From assembly GCA_015069465.1 (NCBI GenBank), contig SVIO01000003.1, positions 89,530-153,529 of the forward strand: a DNA stretch of 64,000 bases, read 5' to 3'. Below are positions 8,584 through 17,562 of this stretch, piece by piece; position 1 is the first letter of the stretch; the number at the start of each line of letters is the position of its first letter. The notes beneath the pieces are model-generated. The model ran no database searches and was not told the DNA's origin. It saw only the letters and a program-made list of their open reading frames with translations. The position numbers and the translations under genes are program-made. Source of the stretch: Clostridiales bacterium. Its GTDB lineage: Bacteria > Bacillota > Clostridia > Christensenellales > Borkfalkiaceae.

Positions 8584-8928
8584 GTGGAAGCAAAAGAATT
8601 TGCAAAAAAAGTATGCGAAACATTAGATAATCATAAGGCAGAAGACATAGTGTGTTTGGACGTTCGTGGAAAGACCGAAGTTGCCGACTATTACATTGTA
8701 GCTGGTGGAAGGTCAATGACACACACTCGTGCGCTTATTGAACACGTAGAAGAAGAAATGGATAAAATCGGCGTTGCACCAATTAGGCGTGAAGGCGTTA
8801 GAGAAGGTAGATGGGCAGTACTCGATTACGGCGATGTTTTAGTGCATATTTTCAATGACGAAACAAGACTTTTCTATCATTTAGAAAGCCTTTGGGGTGA
8901 TGAGAAAAACACCGTTAAGTTTGACTAA
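8584..8928 (+). CDS. rsfS: Ribosomal silencing factor RsfS
   Basis: A 114-residue RsfS/Iojap protein that binds L14 and blocks subunit joining in starvation. Characteristic segments are DYYIVAGGRSMTHTRAL, REGVREGRWAVLDYGDVLVHIF and the Phe-Tyr-His-Leu-Glu-x-Leu-Trp end. The start is GTG at 8584 with AAGGAAGG just upstream. It follows the NadD-YqeK fusion by 15 bases and closes this operon. Confidence 0.95.
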   Translation: MEAKEFAKKVCETLDNHKAEDIVCLDVRGKTEVADYYIVAGGRSMTHTRALIEHVEEEMDKIGVAPIRREGVREGRWAVLDYGDVLVHIFNDETRLFYHLESLWGDEKNTVKFD

Positions 8929-8946
8929 ATTAACGGGCTTTTTCTA
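8912..8946. terminator. Intrinsic terminator overlapping the end of rsfS
   Basis: A stem ccgttaa / ttaacgg (8912-8918 with 8930-8936) followed by gctttttc. It begins inside the last rsfS codons and also serves the convergent gene ending at 8958. Confidence 0.6.
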
Positions 8947-8957
8947 AAGCCTAAAAC

Positions 8958-9239
8958 TTAACTTGTTTTCTTAACATAAATTTTATCAATTTGCTCAGGG
9001 TCAATTTCTATACTGCGAATTGCTTTAGGGGTAGGCTTTGGCTTAGAGTCTTTTTTTGGAGATGGCTTTTTGCTTTTTGCCTTGTTTGGCTTTGAATCAT
9101 TATCAGTTTCTTTGGTTTTAGCAAAGTCAAAGTGCATTAAGTATAGCATTTTAACGCCTAAAGTTATAATAACGCTTAAAATAAACAAAAAGAGAGTGCA
9201 AACTAGCCCTAAGAGAAAACTTGATGCAAAATTATTCAT
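8958..9239 (-). CDS. Small single-pass membrane protein, Lys/Pro-rich tail
   Basis: A 93-residue protein of unknown function. The N-terminal 35 residues are one membrane helix; the rest is a Lys-, Pro- and Ser-rich linker (KKPSPKKDSKPKPTPK) ending in the acidic patch EIDPEQIDKIYVKKTS. AAGGT lies nine bases before the ATG. The opposite-strand ORF is not credible. Confidence 0.55.
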   Translation of the reverse strand: MNNFASSFLLGLVCTLFLFILSVIITLGVKMLYLMHFDFAKTKETDNDSKPNKAKSKKPSPKKDSKPKPTPKAIRSIEIDPEQIDKIYVKKTS

Positions 9240-9358
9240 AATTATTACCTTACGTTAAGTTTAACACAAGAAAAATACCTTTTAGTGAAACTATTTGTTG
9301 ATAAATAAGAAATTTTATCATAACTCATATCTTACCTTTAAGATTAAAGGAGAAAAAT

Positions 9359-10384
9359 ATGTTAAAAACTGAAATAAAAACTCAAGAAAAAGCTTTGCAA
9401 GAAGATTGCCCTATAGAGAAAATCGAGTTGGCGAAAGAAAATGTGGTAGAGCAAGGTGAATTAGTTAAAATAGCAGATAATTGTGAACATGTAGTTTTAG
9501 AAAATTGCATGGAAACTATAAGTGCGCAAGAAATTGCCCAAGAAACAAGCAAAGAAAATGCAGAAAATAAAGATGAAAATGTTTTAGAAGAAGAACAAGC
9601 AAAAAAAGATTCTATTTACGATGACTTAAATCTTCTTGCATCTTTACTTGATAAAACGGTTGATGACTTAAAAGAAGAATTTTATCTTCTTCAAATAAGA
9701 AAAATAATGTCTAAACTACAAAAAGTCATAGTTAGATACAATATGACCGACCTTGAACTTGAAAACCTTTTTTATTGTGGTGGGCAATATGGCTTGGGTG
9801 GAATTACCGTTGCACCTGCATATTTAGATAGTCAAATAAAGCAAAATAAGAAAAATTTTACAGGCAGGCTAAAAATAACTTCGCTTATAGACTTTCCTTT
9901 TGGCGAAAGTTCGCTTAAGGGGAAAGTTGCAAACATAAAAGAAAGTTTAAGGTTGGGTGCAAACTCACTTGCCGTTTGCTTGCCATCATCTTTTGTTGAT
10001 AAAGAGCAAAAAAAACAATTCAAAAAGCAATGCAAAAAAATTTATCGCCAAGCAAATTGGTGGAAAAAGAACGAAATAGGCATTGTGCTTAATGCAAGCG
10101 ACATAAATGAAGAAAATTTTTCTATAGCAGTAAAAGTTTTAAGAAAAATTAAACTTAGTTTCGTTGTTCTTGCTTTTGGCGATGCAAATATTGAAGAAGT
10201 TAAGCATAAACTCGTGGTTCTTAATGGTTTGGGCTTAAACAAAAAACTTTATGTTCTTGCAAATGTAGACAAGGTGGAAATGGCTGTTGAACTATTTAGA
10301 TTAAAGGTGGACAGCATTTTAACCCCTTATGCAGATAGTATTGGCACTGACCTACTTAAAAGATTTAATTTAATAGCAAAATAG
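9359..10384 (+). CDS. DeoC-like aldolase-fold protein lacking catalytic residues
   Basis: A 341-residue protein with a long acidic, probably disordered N-terminus (1-90) and a C-terminal TIM-barrel-like domain. ITSLIDFPFGESSLKGKV through GANSLAVCLP aligns with the strand-loop-strand region of deoxyribose-phosphate aldolase (DeoC). The Schiff-base Lys of DeoC (FIKTSTG) is replaced in FVVLAFGD (Val270), and the catalytic Asp after GA(D/N) is replaced by Ala205. It is therefore probably a non-catalytic relative. The alignment is from memory of the family. AAAGGAG precedes the ATG. Confidence 0.6.
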   Translation: MLKTEIKTQEKALQEDCPIEKIELAKENVVEQGELVKIADNCEHVVLENCMETISAQEIAQETSKENAENKDENVLEEEQAKKDSIYDDLNLLASLLDKTVDDLKEEFYLLQIRKIMSKLQKVIVRYNMTDLELENLFYCGGQYGLGGITVAPAYLDSQIKQNKKNFTGRLKITSLIDFPFGESSLKGKVANIKESLRLGANSLAVCLPSSFVDKEQKKQFKKQCKKIYRQANWWKKNEIGIVLNASDINEENFSIAVKVLRKIKLSFVVLAFGDANIEEVKHKLVVLNGLGLNKKLYVLANVDKVEMAVELFRLKVDSILTPYADSIGTDLLKRFNLIAK

Positions 10385-10445
10385 GGCAAAATTACTTTAC
10401 AAAACTAAAAAATAATAATACAATTATAAAAAACAAAAAATAAAA

Positions 10446-10563
10446 TTCTTTGGGGCAGGGTGAAATTCCCTATCGGCAGTATAGTCTGCGACCACAAAAA
10501 ATTTTTGTGCTGACAAGGTTTAATTCCTTGACCGACGGTTATAGTCCGGATGAGAAAAGAATT
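10446..10563 (+). promoter_or_regulatory. FMN riboswitch (RFN element)
   Basis: All conserved RFN blocks are present in order: tctttggggcagggtgaaat, ttccctatcggcag, a variable AT hairpin (cacaaaaa/tttttgtg), aaggtttaattccttgaccg, and agtccggatgagaaaagaa. The closing helix pairs attctt (10445-10450) with aagaat (10557-10562). It lies directly upstream of the riboflavin transporter gene. Confidence 0.95.
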
Positions 10564-10629
10564 TGGGGCGAAGTCTTGCCCCGATATCTACTCGTGCGTC
10601 CCTATAGAATTTTAAAGGGGCGTATTTTT
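10564..10629 (+). promoter_or_regulatory. FMN riboswitch expression platform with ribosome-site hairpin
   Basis: The ribosome site of ribU (aaagggg, 10614-10620) can be locked in a hairpin cgtccct (10597-10603) with aggggcg (10616-10622). A gcccc block (10578-10582) can pair with ggggc at 10565-10569 or with the ggggc in the ribosome site. No T run follows, so control is probably at translation. Which fold is ligand-bound is inference. Confidence 0.65.
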
Positions 10630-11226
10630 ATGGACAAGAATATTAAACAAAAACAACCAATTTTTACAACAAAGACATTGACAGGTATGGCAATTTTTAC
10701 AGCACTTGCATTTGTTACATATTGCATAGTTCCTGAAATTGTTATTTTCCCAGCTGCCGATTTTTTAAAGCTTGATTTTTCAAATGTTTTCATTATTTTA
10801 GCAGGCTTTATGTATGGGCCTATCCCTGCGGTAATTATAACTGTCGTTAAAGAAGTTTTGCACTTGCCATTTGGCACAACTCTTGGGGTTGGCGAACTTG
10901 CTAATATTATCATGACAACAGCGTATATAATATTTCCAACTATTATGTATCGTTATAAAAAAGGTTTAAAAGCAGTGGTGCTTTGCTTAATAGTGGCGTG
11001 CGTTATTCAAATTGCTGTTTCGCTTTTAGTAAATAGGTTTATAAATTTCCCATTTTTTATTTGGCTTTATAAAATACCTGCTTCACCATCGGCTTTTTTT
11101 GAAATGTATTGGTGGTATGTGCTTTTGTTTAACCTTATTAAAAGTATTTCAGTGAGTTTTTTAACTATCCTTTTATACAAGAGAATTAAATTCTTGTTCA
11201 AAGCAATAAACATTATGGAAAAATAA
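10630..11226 (+). CDS. ribU: Riboflavin ECF transporter S component RibU
   Basis: The substrate-specificity subunit of an energy-coupling factor transporter for riboflavin, 198 residues with about six membrane helices. Typical RibU features are the LKLDFSNVFIILAGFMYGPIPAVIIT segment and KEVLH near the third helix. The true start is the ATG at 10630, nine bases after AAAGGGG; the reading frame stays open upstream but that region is the FMN riboswitch. The shared ECF ATPases are not in this window. The next gene, tsaE, starts two bases after the stop codon. Confidence 0.92.
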   Translation: MDKNIKQKQPIFTTKTLTGMAIFTALAFVTYCIVPEIVIFPAADFLKLDFSNVFIILAGFMYGPIPAVIITVVKEVLHLPFGTTLGVGELANIIMTTAYIIFPTIMYRYKKGLKAVVLCLIVACVIQIAVSLLVNRFINFPFFIWLYKIPASPSAFFEMYWWYVLLFNLIKSISVSFLTILLYKRIKFLFKAINIMEK

Positions 11227-11227
11227 T

Positions 11228-11623
11228 ATGGAAATTATTTCAAAAAGCGAAAAAAACACGCAAGAAATTGCGTTTGAATATGCAAAAACCCTTTCTAAAG
11301 GCGACGTTATTCTGCTTAACGGCGACCTTGGTGCTGGAAAAACGGCTTTCACCAAAGGCGTTGCAAAATATTTTGGTATTGACGGCGTTACAAGCCCAAC
11401 TTATGCCTATCTTAACGTGTATAACGACCTAATTTATCATTACGACTGCTATCGTTTATCTTGTGGGGAAGATGCCTTAATGCTTGGACTAACCGACTAT
11501 TTTAACGGCGATAATATTTGCATAATAGAGTGGTCTGAAAATATTAAAGATGTTTTGCCAGAAAAGGTAAAGGTGGTTGAAATTCAAAAGATAGATGAAA
11601 GGATAAGGAAGATTATATTATGA
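11228..11623 (+). CDS. tsaE: tRNA t6A synthesis ATPase TsaE
   Basis: A 131-residue P-loop ATPase needed with TsaB, TsaC and TsaD for N6-threonylcarbamoyladenosine in tRNA. The Walker A motif is GDLGAGKT (32-39), followed by the family motif VTSPTYAYLNVY and the Trp-containing CIIEWSENI. Its stop overlaps the tsaB start by four bases. Confidence 0.95.
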   Translation: MEIISKSEKNTQEIAFEYAKTLSKGDVILLNGDLGAGKTAFTKGVAKYFGIDGVTSPTYAYLNVYNDLIYHYDCYRLSCGEDALMLGLTDYFNGDNICIIEWSENIKDVLPEKVKVVEIQKIDERIRKIIL

Positions 11624-12228
11624 ACTATCTAGCAGTAGATACAAGTGGAAAAAACCTTACCATTTTGATTTGTAAGGAAGATAAGGTTTATAAATACTAT
11701 GATAGCGAGTGTGGACACCAACACTCTACTACTCTTATGCCACAAATAGAAAAACTTGCTAGCGAAGTTGGGTTCGATTTTAAAAAAGCAGACTTTTTCT
11801 CTGCCGTTGTGGGCGCTGGCTCATTTACAGGCATAAGAATTGGCGTTTCCACTGTCAAGGCAATGTGCTTTGCATATAATAAGCCATGCCTAGCAATAAC
11901 TTCTTTTGACACTTTGGCATATAATGACTTTAGTGGCAAGGTTTTGGCAATAATCGATGCAAAACACAACGGATTTTATGTTTGTGGATATGAAAATGGA
12001 AAAGTTTGTTTAGAGCCAAGTTATGTGGACAGAAGCGTGGTGGAAAACTTGCTAAGTGAATACACGGGCGTTGCAATAGAAGAAATTGATGGTCTTGATA
12101 TAAAAAAGGTTGATATTGCCGATGGCTTAAATAACGCCATTATCAAAAATTTAGATAGGGTTACAAACGAATTAGAGAGTTTATCGCCACTATACGTTAG
12201 AAAAAGTCAGGCTGAGGAAGGAAGATGA
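11620..12228 (+). CDS. tsaB: tRNA t6A synthesis protein TsaB
   Basis: A 202-residue ASKHA-fold protein that scaffolds TsaD in t6A formation. The N-terminus YLAVDTSGKNLTI and the motif GAGSFTGIRIGVSTVK are diagnostic. It overlaps both neighbours (tsaE and the RimI-like gene) by four bases, so the three are translationally coupled. Confidence 0.95.
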   Translation: MNYLAVDTSGKNLTILICKEDKVYKYYDSECGHQHSTTLMPQIEKLASEVGFDFKKADFFSAVVGAGSFTGIRIGVSTVKAMCFAYNKPCLAITSFDTLAYNDFSGKVLAIIDAKHNGFYVCGYENGKVCLEPSYVDRSVVENLLSEYTGVAIEEIDGLDIKKVDIADGLNNAIIKNLDRVTNELESLSPLYVRKSQAEEGR

Positions 12229-12662
12229 AACTAAGCTGGCTAGAAATAAAAGACACCCAAAAAATTATAAATTTATATGGTGATGGCTTTGCTGATGGCT
12301 GGTCAAAAAAGATGCTTGAAGAGGCTTTTTTAACCAAAAGGTTTTTGGCACTTGGAATAAGCGATGAAAACGAACTCGTTGGCGTTATAACATGCTCGAC
12401 AACACTTTTCGATGCCGATATTGAAAGCGTGTATGTCAAAAAAGAGTTTAGAAAGCAAGGCTTAGGGGGGCTACTTATCGACGGACTTGAAAAAGAGTTA
12501 AAAGATAAGAATATAGAAAAGATATTTTTAGAAGTTAGAAAATCTAACCTTCCAGCACAAAACCTATATATAAAGCACGGATTTGACAAAATTAGCGAGA
12601 GAAAAAATTACTATAGCGATGGGGAAGATGCCGTGATTATGGCAAAGGAGATGTCAAGATAG
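12225..12662 (+). CDS. rimI: RimI-like GNAT N-acetyltransferase
   Basis: A 145-residue acetyltransferase. The acetyl-CoA site is RKQGLGGLL, preceded by the strand IESVYV, and the terminal motif is LEVRKSNLPAQNLYIKHGF. Its place after tsaB matches RimI, which acetylates the N-terminus of ribosomal protein S18 and other proteins. The last codons include AAGGAG, which also places a ribosome site for the next gene. Confidence 0.85.
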   Translation: MKLSWLEIKDTQKIINLYGDGFADGWSKKMLEEAFLTKRFLALGISDENELVGVITCSTTLFDADIESVYVKKEFRKQGLGGLLIDGLEKELKDKNIEKIFLEVRKSNLPAQNLYIKHGFDKISERKNYYSDGEDAVIMAKEMSR

Positions 12663-13366
12663 ATAAGAAAATTGCCGATTTTACTTTAGAGAAAAGGCAA
12701 ATTCTATTTTTGCACGGATATTTATCAAGTGGGCAAAGTTTTTTTAATCAAATTTCCCATTTTTCAAGAGATTTTGAAGTTTATGCACCCGACCTAACGG
12801 GGTTTGGGGCAAATAAAGACATGCCACACCCATATTCGCTTGACGATTATATCGATAGCGTTAATAAGTATATGGAAGAAAATGAAATTGTTAACCCTTT
12901 TATAGTTGCCCACTCTTTTGGTGGAAGAATTGCAATAAAAGGCCTAGCAACAAAAAGGCTTAATGCAAAAAAACTCGTGCTGACAGGTTCGGCTGGGTTA
13001 AAGCCTAAATGGACGATAAAAAAAGGGGTAAAGAAAACTTGCTTTTCTATCCTTAAAAAGTTTATAAATAAAGATAAGTTAACAAGGTTTTATTCTAAAG
13101 ATTACCTAAGTTTAGATAAAACCATGCAAGGTAGTTTTATAAAAATTGTTAACGAACATTTAGATGACTATTTGCCACTAATAGATACCGAAACGCTTAT
13201 TATAAACGGCAAGTTAGACAAAGAAACGCCATTATATATGGCAAAAAAGTTAAATAAAAACATTAAAAACAGCACCTTGAAAGTGTTTGACGGGTGTGGG
13301 CATTTTTGTTTTTTAGATAAACCAAACAAATTCAATATGGAGGTAAGGGAGTTCTTGCTCTCATAA
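12659..13366 (+). CDS. Alpha/beta hydrolase, apparent AUA start codon
   Basis: An intact alpha/beta-hydrolase fold: oxyanion motif FLHGY, nucleophile elbow VAHSFGGR, Asp in IINGKLDKETP and His in DGCGHFCF. The frame has no ATG, GTG or TTG upstream of the FLHG strand. The only standard start (TTG, 12710) would begin inside that strand and remove beta-sheet core. AAGGAG (12645-12650) is followed eight bases later by ATA (12659), which overlaps the rimI stop in an ATAG arrangement. I place the start there, giving 235 residues. A point mutation or sequence error (ATG to ATA) is the alternative. The substrate is unknown. Confidence 0.75.
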   Translation: MDKKIADFTLEKRQILFLHGYLSSGQSFFNQISHFSRDFEVYAPDLTGFGANKDMPHPYSLDDYIDSVNKYMEENEIVNPFIVAHSFGGRIAIKGLATKRLNAKKLVLTGSAGLKPKWTIKKGVKKTCFSILKKFINKDKLTRFYSKDYLSLDKTMQGSFIKIVNEHLDDYLPLIDTETLIINGKLDKETPLYMAKKLNKNIKNSTLKVFDGCGHFCFLDKPNKFNMEVREFLLS

Positions 13367-13370
13367 AAAG

Positions 13371-15044
13371 ATGTTTCCGTTATTTGTAGAAAAATTTATA
13401 GAGTTGTTTTCGGGCGACCAGATGGCAACATACGTCACTTTAAGCATACTTAACGCCGTTGCACTACTATTTTGCTCAATGAAATTTATTCTTGTTATGC
13501 AACAATGTTCTTATAGGGGCAAGCGTTATTTTAAGTGGCTTTCTCATAAAGATACGCCTTATATGTCAAGGCTTATGCTTCTTTGTATGCTAGCATTTTT
13601 ATTTTTCTGCGTTTTGAACATGACTTTTATCTCTATGCTTGGCGAAACTTTTGCTTCTTATATCGGTTTTTGTGCTTATATTCTTTTTATCATTATGTAC
13701 ATTAACTCTGAAAAGAACATAAACGCAAAAGTTCCACTCAAAAAAACAAGAAGACTTATTAGACTTTGCATAACTTATACAATACTTCTATTCTTACTTA
13801 CTTTTGGCACACTAACACTTCTTAACTATCTTGCTTTTGTAATTGACAATAAGGTGTTTGCACTTCTTAGGCTTTCAATTATTTGCTTATTGCCACTTTT
13901 AATTCCTGTTGTTTTGTTCTTGGCTTATGCCATAAACGAACCACTTGAATATTTGATAAGAAGATATTATATTCGCAGGGCAGAGCAAATTTTAAACAAG
14001 TCTTCGGTTATAAAAATAGGTATAACGGGTAGTTTTGCTAAAACAAGCGTAAAAGAAATATTAAAAACTATCTTAAGTCAAAAATATAGAGTTTTAGCAA
14101 CCCCAAACTCATTTAACACACCACTTGGAATAGCAAGAACGGTTACAAAACTAGACAGCACGCACGATGTATTCATTGCAGAAATGGGCGCAAGACAAAA
14201 GGGTGATATAAAAGAACTCGCAAAACTAGTTAAGCCAAGTATTGGCGTTTTGACAGGCGTAAATAATCAACACTTAGAATCTTTTGGCTCGGCAGAGAAT
14301 ATTGTTAGCACCAAGTTTGAACTATTTGAAAATCTTGCTCCAAACGGAATAGGTGTGTTTGCATCGGATAACGAAAATTCGGTTAAACTTTTTGAAAGGT
14401 TTTATGGTGAAAAATATTTGGCAGGCTTAAACGGAAATGTTTTGGTTACTGCTAAAAACATAAAAACCGATGAGCGAGGAACAACCTTTACACTTGATAT
14501 CGATGGCGAAAAGGATATAAAATGTTCTACCGTTCTGCTCGGCTCGCATAGTGTTAAAAATATATGCTTAGCAGCAACCGTTGCTTATAAAATTGGGCTT
14601 ACCCCAAAGGAAATTGTTGCTGGTATATCAAGGATTCAGTCCATTGGTCATAGGCTTGAACTTGTTCCTAACAATAAAAATATCGTTATTATCGATGATA
14701 GTTACAACGCTAACGAAGAAGGAATTAAGTCTGCAATGGAAGTACTCGATAGTTTTAAGGGCAGAAAAATTGTTTTAACCCCAGGGCTTGTTGAACTTGG
14801 CAAGATAGAAAACCTTGTTAACTATGAGTTTGGCAAAACTCTTGCAATTCACGCAGATTTTGTTATCGTTGTTGGCAAACACAATGCCGAAATGATTATA
14901 AAAGGCTTGCTAGAAGGTGGTATGCCAAAAGAAAACATCAAGTTTGAAAAGACATTAAATAAGGGCAACAAAGTGCTTAACGATATGCTTTGTGACGGCG
15001 ACGTTGTGCTCTTTGAAAACGACCTTCCTGACAACTATAACTAG
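13371..15044 (+). CDS. murF: MurF-type Mur ligase with N-terminal membrane domain
   Basis: A 557-residue protein. Residues 1-195 hold about six membrane helices; the rest is a Mur ligase of the UDP-MurNAc-tripeptide D-Ala-D-Ala ligase type. Visible motifs are GITGSFAKTS (217-226), the central AEMGARQKGDI with the metal-binding Glu, GVLTGVNNQHLESF, and IIDDSYNANEEG. In the P-loop the usual Gly before Lys-Thr is Ala. The next gene makes D-Ala-D-Ala, its substrate, which supports a role in peptidoglycan precursor assembly at the membrane. Confidence 0.85.
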   Translation: MFPLFVEKFIELFSGDQMATYVTLSILNAVALLFCSMKFILVMQQCSYRGKRYFKWLSHKDTPYMSRLMLLCMLAFLFFCVLNMTFISMLGETFASYIGFCAYILFIIMYINSEKNINAKVPLKKTRRLIRLCITYTILLFLLTFGTLTLLNYLAFVIDNKVFALLRLSIICLLPLLIPVVLFLAYAINEPLEYLIRRYYIRRAEQILNKSSVIKIGITGSFAKTSVKEILKTILSQKYRVLATPNSFNTPLGIARTVTKLDSTHDVFIAEMGARQKGDIKELAKLVKPSIGVLTGVNNQHLESFGSAENIVSTKFELFENLAPNGIGVFASDNENSVKLFERFYGEKYLAGLNGNVLVTAKNIKTDERGTTFTLDIDGEKDIKCSTVLLGSHSVKNICLAATVAYKIGLTPKEIVAGISRIQSIGHRLELVPNNKNIVIIDDSYNANEEGIKSAMEVLDSFKGRKIVLTPGLVELGKIENLVNYEFGKTLAIHADFVIVVGKHNAEMIIKGLLEGGMPKENIKFEKTLNKGNKVLNDMLCDGDVVLFENDLPDNYN

Positions 15045-15139
15045 TTTGATAAAAAATTAACTATAAAATATTTGATTTTAACATTTAGATAAAAAATAAA
15101 AAGCACCAAAGCAAACAAAATTTGTGGAGGTGTTTTTTA

Positions 15140-16237
15140 ATGAAAAATGTAGCAGTAATATTCGGTGGCAAGTCGGTTGAGCACGACATTTCTATTTTGA
15201 CAGGGGTTATGGCGCTTAACTCTATTGAAAAGGATAAGTTTAACCCTATCCCTATTTACATATCGAAAAGTGGAGAGTGGTTTACATCTAAAGAATTATT
15301 TGACTTAGACGGCTATAAAAACATAAAAATAGAAAAACTAAAAAAAGTGTGCTTTATATCGGGCGACAATACCCTTTATATGATAAAGGGCAAAAAACTT
15401 AAAAAACTAGAAAGCATATACTCGGTTGTTAATTGTTTGCACGGCGAAAGGGGAGAAGACGGGGCGCTTAGTGGCATGCTTAAAATGTGCAATATTCCAC
15501 TCACTTCATCTAGCATATTGCCATCGGCAATTAGTATGGATAAGGGGTTTAGTGCCTTAGTTTTATCGGCATTAAAAGTTCCCACTCTAAAAAGCGTGGT
15601 GGTAAACAGCACTGAGCAGGTGGATAGCGTTATGGAAAAAATGGAATTTCCACTAATAGTTAAGCCAAACCTACTTGGCTCTAGTATAGGCATAGGCAAG
15701 GCAAAAGATAAAAAAGAATTAACCATTGCCATAGAAAATGCCTTAAAGTATGGCGAAAAGGCTATAATTCAACCATTTTTGCAAGACTTTATAGAAATAA
15801 ATTGTGCAGTTTATCGTGATGAAAAGGGCGAGATAAAAGTATCCGAGTGTGAAAGACCTATTCCTAGAGATAAAATTTTGTCGTTTGGGGATAAGTATAA
15901 AGACGGCAAAAGAGAATTCCCTGCAAATATAGACAAAAAAATATCTAATAAAATAAAAGAAATAACAAAAAAGGTTTATGTGGGACTAGATTTTTCTGGG
16001 GTTATAAGAATAGACTATTTTGTTAGCGATGGCAAGGTTTATCTAAACGAAATAAACTCTATCCCTGGCTCACTATCATATTATTTATTCTTTGATACCA
16101 TGAAAGGTTTTTCAAAAATGTTAACGAGTTTAATAATGGCAAGCGAGCAAAAATTCTTGCGTGAGCAAAGCCATATCACCGAGTATAATTCAGGAATACT
16201 AAGTTCAGTTGGAAGTAAGGGTGCAAAACGCTTGTAA
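15140..16237 (+). CDS. ddl: D-alanine--D-alanine ligase
   Basis: An ATP-grasp ligase of 365 residues that supplies the dipeptide used by MurF. Diagnostic stretches are VIFGGKSVEHDISILTG, LHGERGEDGALSG and the C-terminal LNEINSIPGSLSYYLF with the metal-binding Asn and Glu. The start is the ATG at 15140 with GGAGG upstream; an in-frame TTG 18 bases earlier lies before that site. An extra tail of about 25 residues follows the catalytic core. Confidence 0.93.
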   Translation: MKNVAVIFGGKSVEHDISILTGVMALNSIEKDKFNPIPIYISKSGEWFTSKELFDLDGYKNIKIEKLKKVCFISGDNTLYMIKGKKLKKLESIYSVVNCLHGERGEDGALSGMLKMCNIPLTSSSILPSAISMDKGFSALVLSALKVPTLKSVVVNSTEQVDSVMEKMEFPLIVKPNLLGSSIGIGKAKDKKELTIAIENALKYGEKAIIQPFLQDFIEINCAVYRDEKGEIKVSECERPIPRDKILSFGDKYKDGKREFPANIDKKISNKIKEITKKVYVGLDFSGVIRIDYFVSDGKVYLNEINSIPGSLSYYLFFDTMKGFSKMLTSLIMASEQKFLREQSHITEYNSGILSSVGSKGAKRL

Positions 16238-16260
16238 AAAAAACAAAAATATGCTAAAAT
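16232..16260 (+). promoter_or_regulatory. Promoter of icd
   Basis: TTGTAA (16232-16237, overlapping the ddl stop), 17-base spacer, TAAAAT (16255-16260). The icd ribosome site AAGGAG follows. Confidence 0.6.
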
Positions 16261-16287
16261 TACTTATGAAAAATTAAGGAGAAAACT

Positions 16288-17487
16288 ATGGAAAAAATCA
16301 AGATGAAAACGCCACTCGTTGAAATGGATGGCGATGAAATGACAAGAGTTTTATGGGGTTGGATAAAAGATATTCTAATTTGCCCATTTGTTGACTTAAA
16401 GACAGAGTATTATGACTTAGGTTTGGTTGAAAGAGATAAAACCGACGATAAGGTGACTGTTGACAGTGCAAACGCAACTAAAAAATATGGCGTTGCCGTT
16501 AAGTGTGCAACGATTACGCCAAACGCACAAAGAGTTGAAGAATATTCACTAAAGAAAATGTATAAAAGTCCTAACGGCACTATAAGGGCTATGCTTGACG
16601 GCACGGTTTTTAGAGCACCTATTTTAGTAGATGGCATAACGCCTTATATCCCAACTTGGAAAAAGCCAATAGTAATTGCAAGACACGCATACGGCGATAT
16701 CTATAAGGCTGTCGATGGCTTGGCAGGAAATGGCGAGGCAAAACTTGTGTTTACCGATAGAGATGGCAGAGAAGTTACAAAAACTATACATAAGTTTGAT
16801 GGTGACGGCGTTGTTATGGCAATGCATAACACCGATAAGTCTATTATGAGTTTTGCTCGTGCGTGCTTTAACTATGCGCTCGACATGAAACTTCCATTAT
16901 GGTTCTCTACAAAAGACACCATAAGCAAGGTTTATGACGGCAACTTTAAGGCTATCTTTGAAAAAATTTATAATGAAGAATATAAAGAAAAATTTGCTAG
17001 TGCTGGCATCGAGTATATGTATACTTTAATCGATGACGTCGTTGCAAGAATAGTTAGAAGTGAAGGTGGCATCGTTTGGGCGTGCAAAAACTACGATGGC
17101 GACGTTATGAGCGATATGGTTGCAACTGCTTATGGAAGCCTTGCAATGATGACAAGCGTTTTAGTTTCACCAGACGGAATTTATGAATATGAAGCAGCGC
17201 ACGGCACGGTTACAAGGCATTATTATAAATATATTAAGGGTGAAGAAACTTCAACAAACCCTGTTGCAACAATCTTTGCTTGGTCTGGCGCTCTTAGAAA
17301 GCGTGGCGAACTAGATAATCTTCCTGACCTTGTTGACTTTGCTAATAGGCTTGAAAAGGCAACTATCGACACTATAGAAAGTGGCGAAATGACAGGCGAC
17401 CTTGTTGGACTTTTCAAGAAAGAAGGGGTAACGCCAAACAAACTTTCTTCAAAAGAATTCTTAAAGGCAATTGCAAAAAGAATTTAA
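16288..17487 (+). CDS. icd: NADP-dependent isocitrate dehydrogenase (eukaryotic-type)
   Basis: A 399-residue enzyme oxidising isocitrate to 2-oxoglutarate. The opening [46 protein letters not shown] and [11 protein letters not shown] are typical of the dimeric NADP-IDH shared by eukaryotes and some bacteria, not the E. coli type. No other TCA-cycle gene is nearby, so it may mainly supply 2-oxoglutarate for glutamate. It has its own promoter and terminator. Confidence 0.95.
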   Translation: MEKIKMKTPLVEMDGDEMTRVLWGWIKDILICPFVDLKTEYYDLGLVERDKTDDKVTVDSANATKKYGVAVKCATITPNAQRVEEYSLKKMYKSPNGTIRAMLDGTVFRAPILVDGITPYIPTWKKPIVIARHAYGDIYKAVDGLAGNGEAKLVFTDRDGREVTKTIHKFDGDGVVMAMHNTDKSIMSFARACFNYALDMKLPLWFSTKDTISKVYDGNFKAIFEKIYNEEYKEKFASAGIEYMYTLIDDVVARIVRSEGGIVWACKNYDGDVMSDMVATAYGSLAMMTSVLVSPDGIYEYEAAHGTVTRHYYKYIKGEETSTNPVATIFAWSGALRKRGELDNLPDLVDFANRLEKATIDTIESGEMTGDLVGLFKKEGVTPNKLSSKEFLKAIAKRI

Positions 17488-17514
17488 GTTATAAACCCAA
17501 AAAAAGAACACAAA

Positions 17515-17550
17515 AATAGCCAGCGAATTTTCGCTGGCTATTAGTTTTTA
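17515..17550. terminator. Bidirectional intrinsic terminator
   Basis: A 13-bp perfect stem (aatagccagcgaa / ttcgctggctatt, 17515-17542) with T-rich flank, between convergent icd and mntP. Confidence 0.85.
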
Positions 17551-17562
17551 ATTAAATTGGTG

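Noticed and set aside
10450..10629. An upstream extension of the ribU reading frame by about 60 residues
   Set aside because: It lies entirely within the FMN riboswitch and its platform; the ATG at 10630 has a proper ribosome site.
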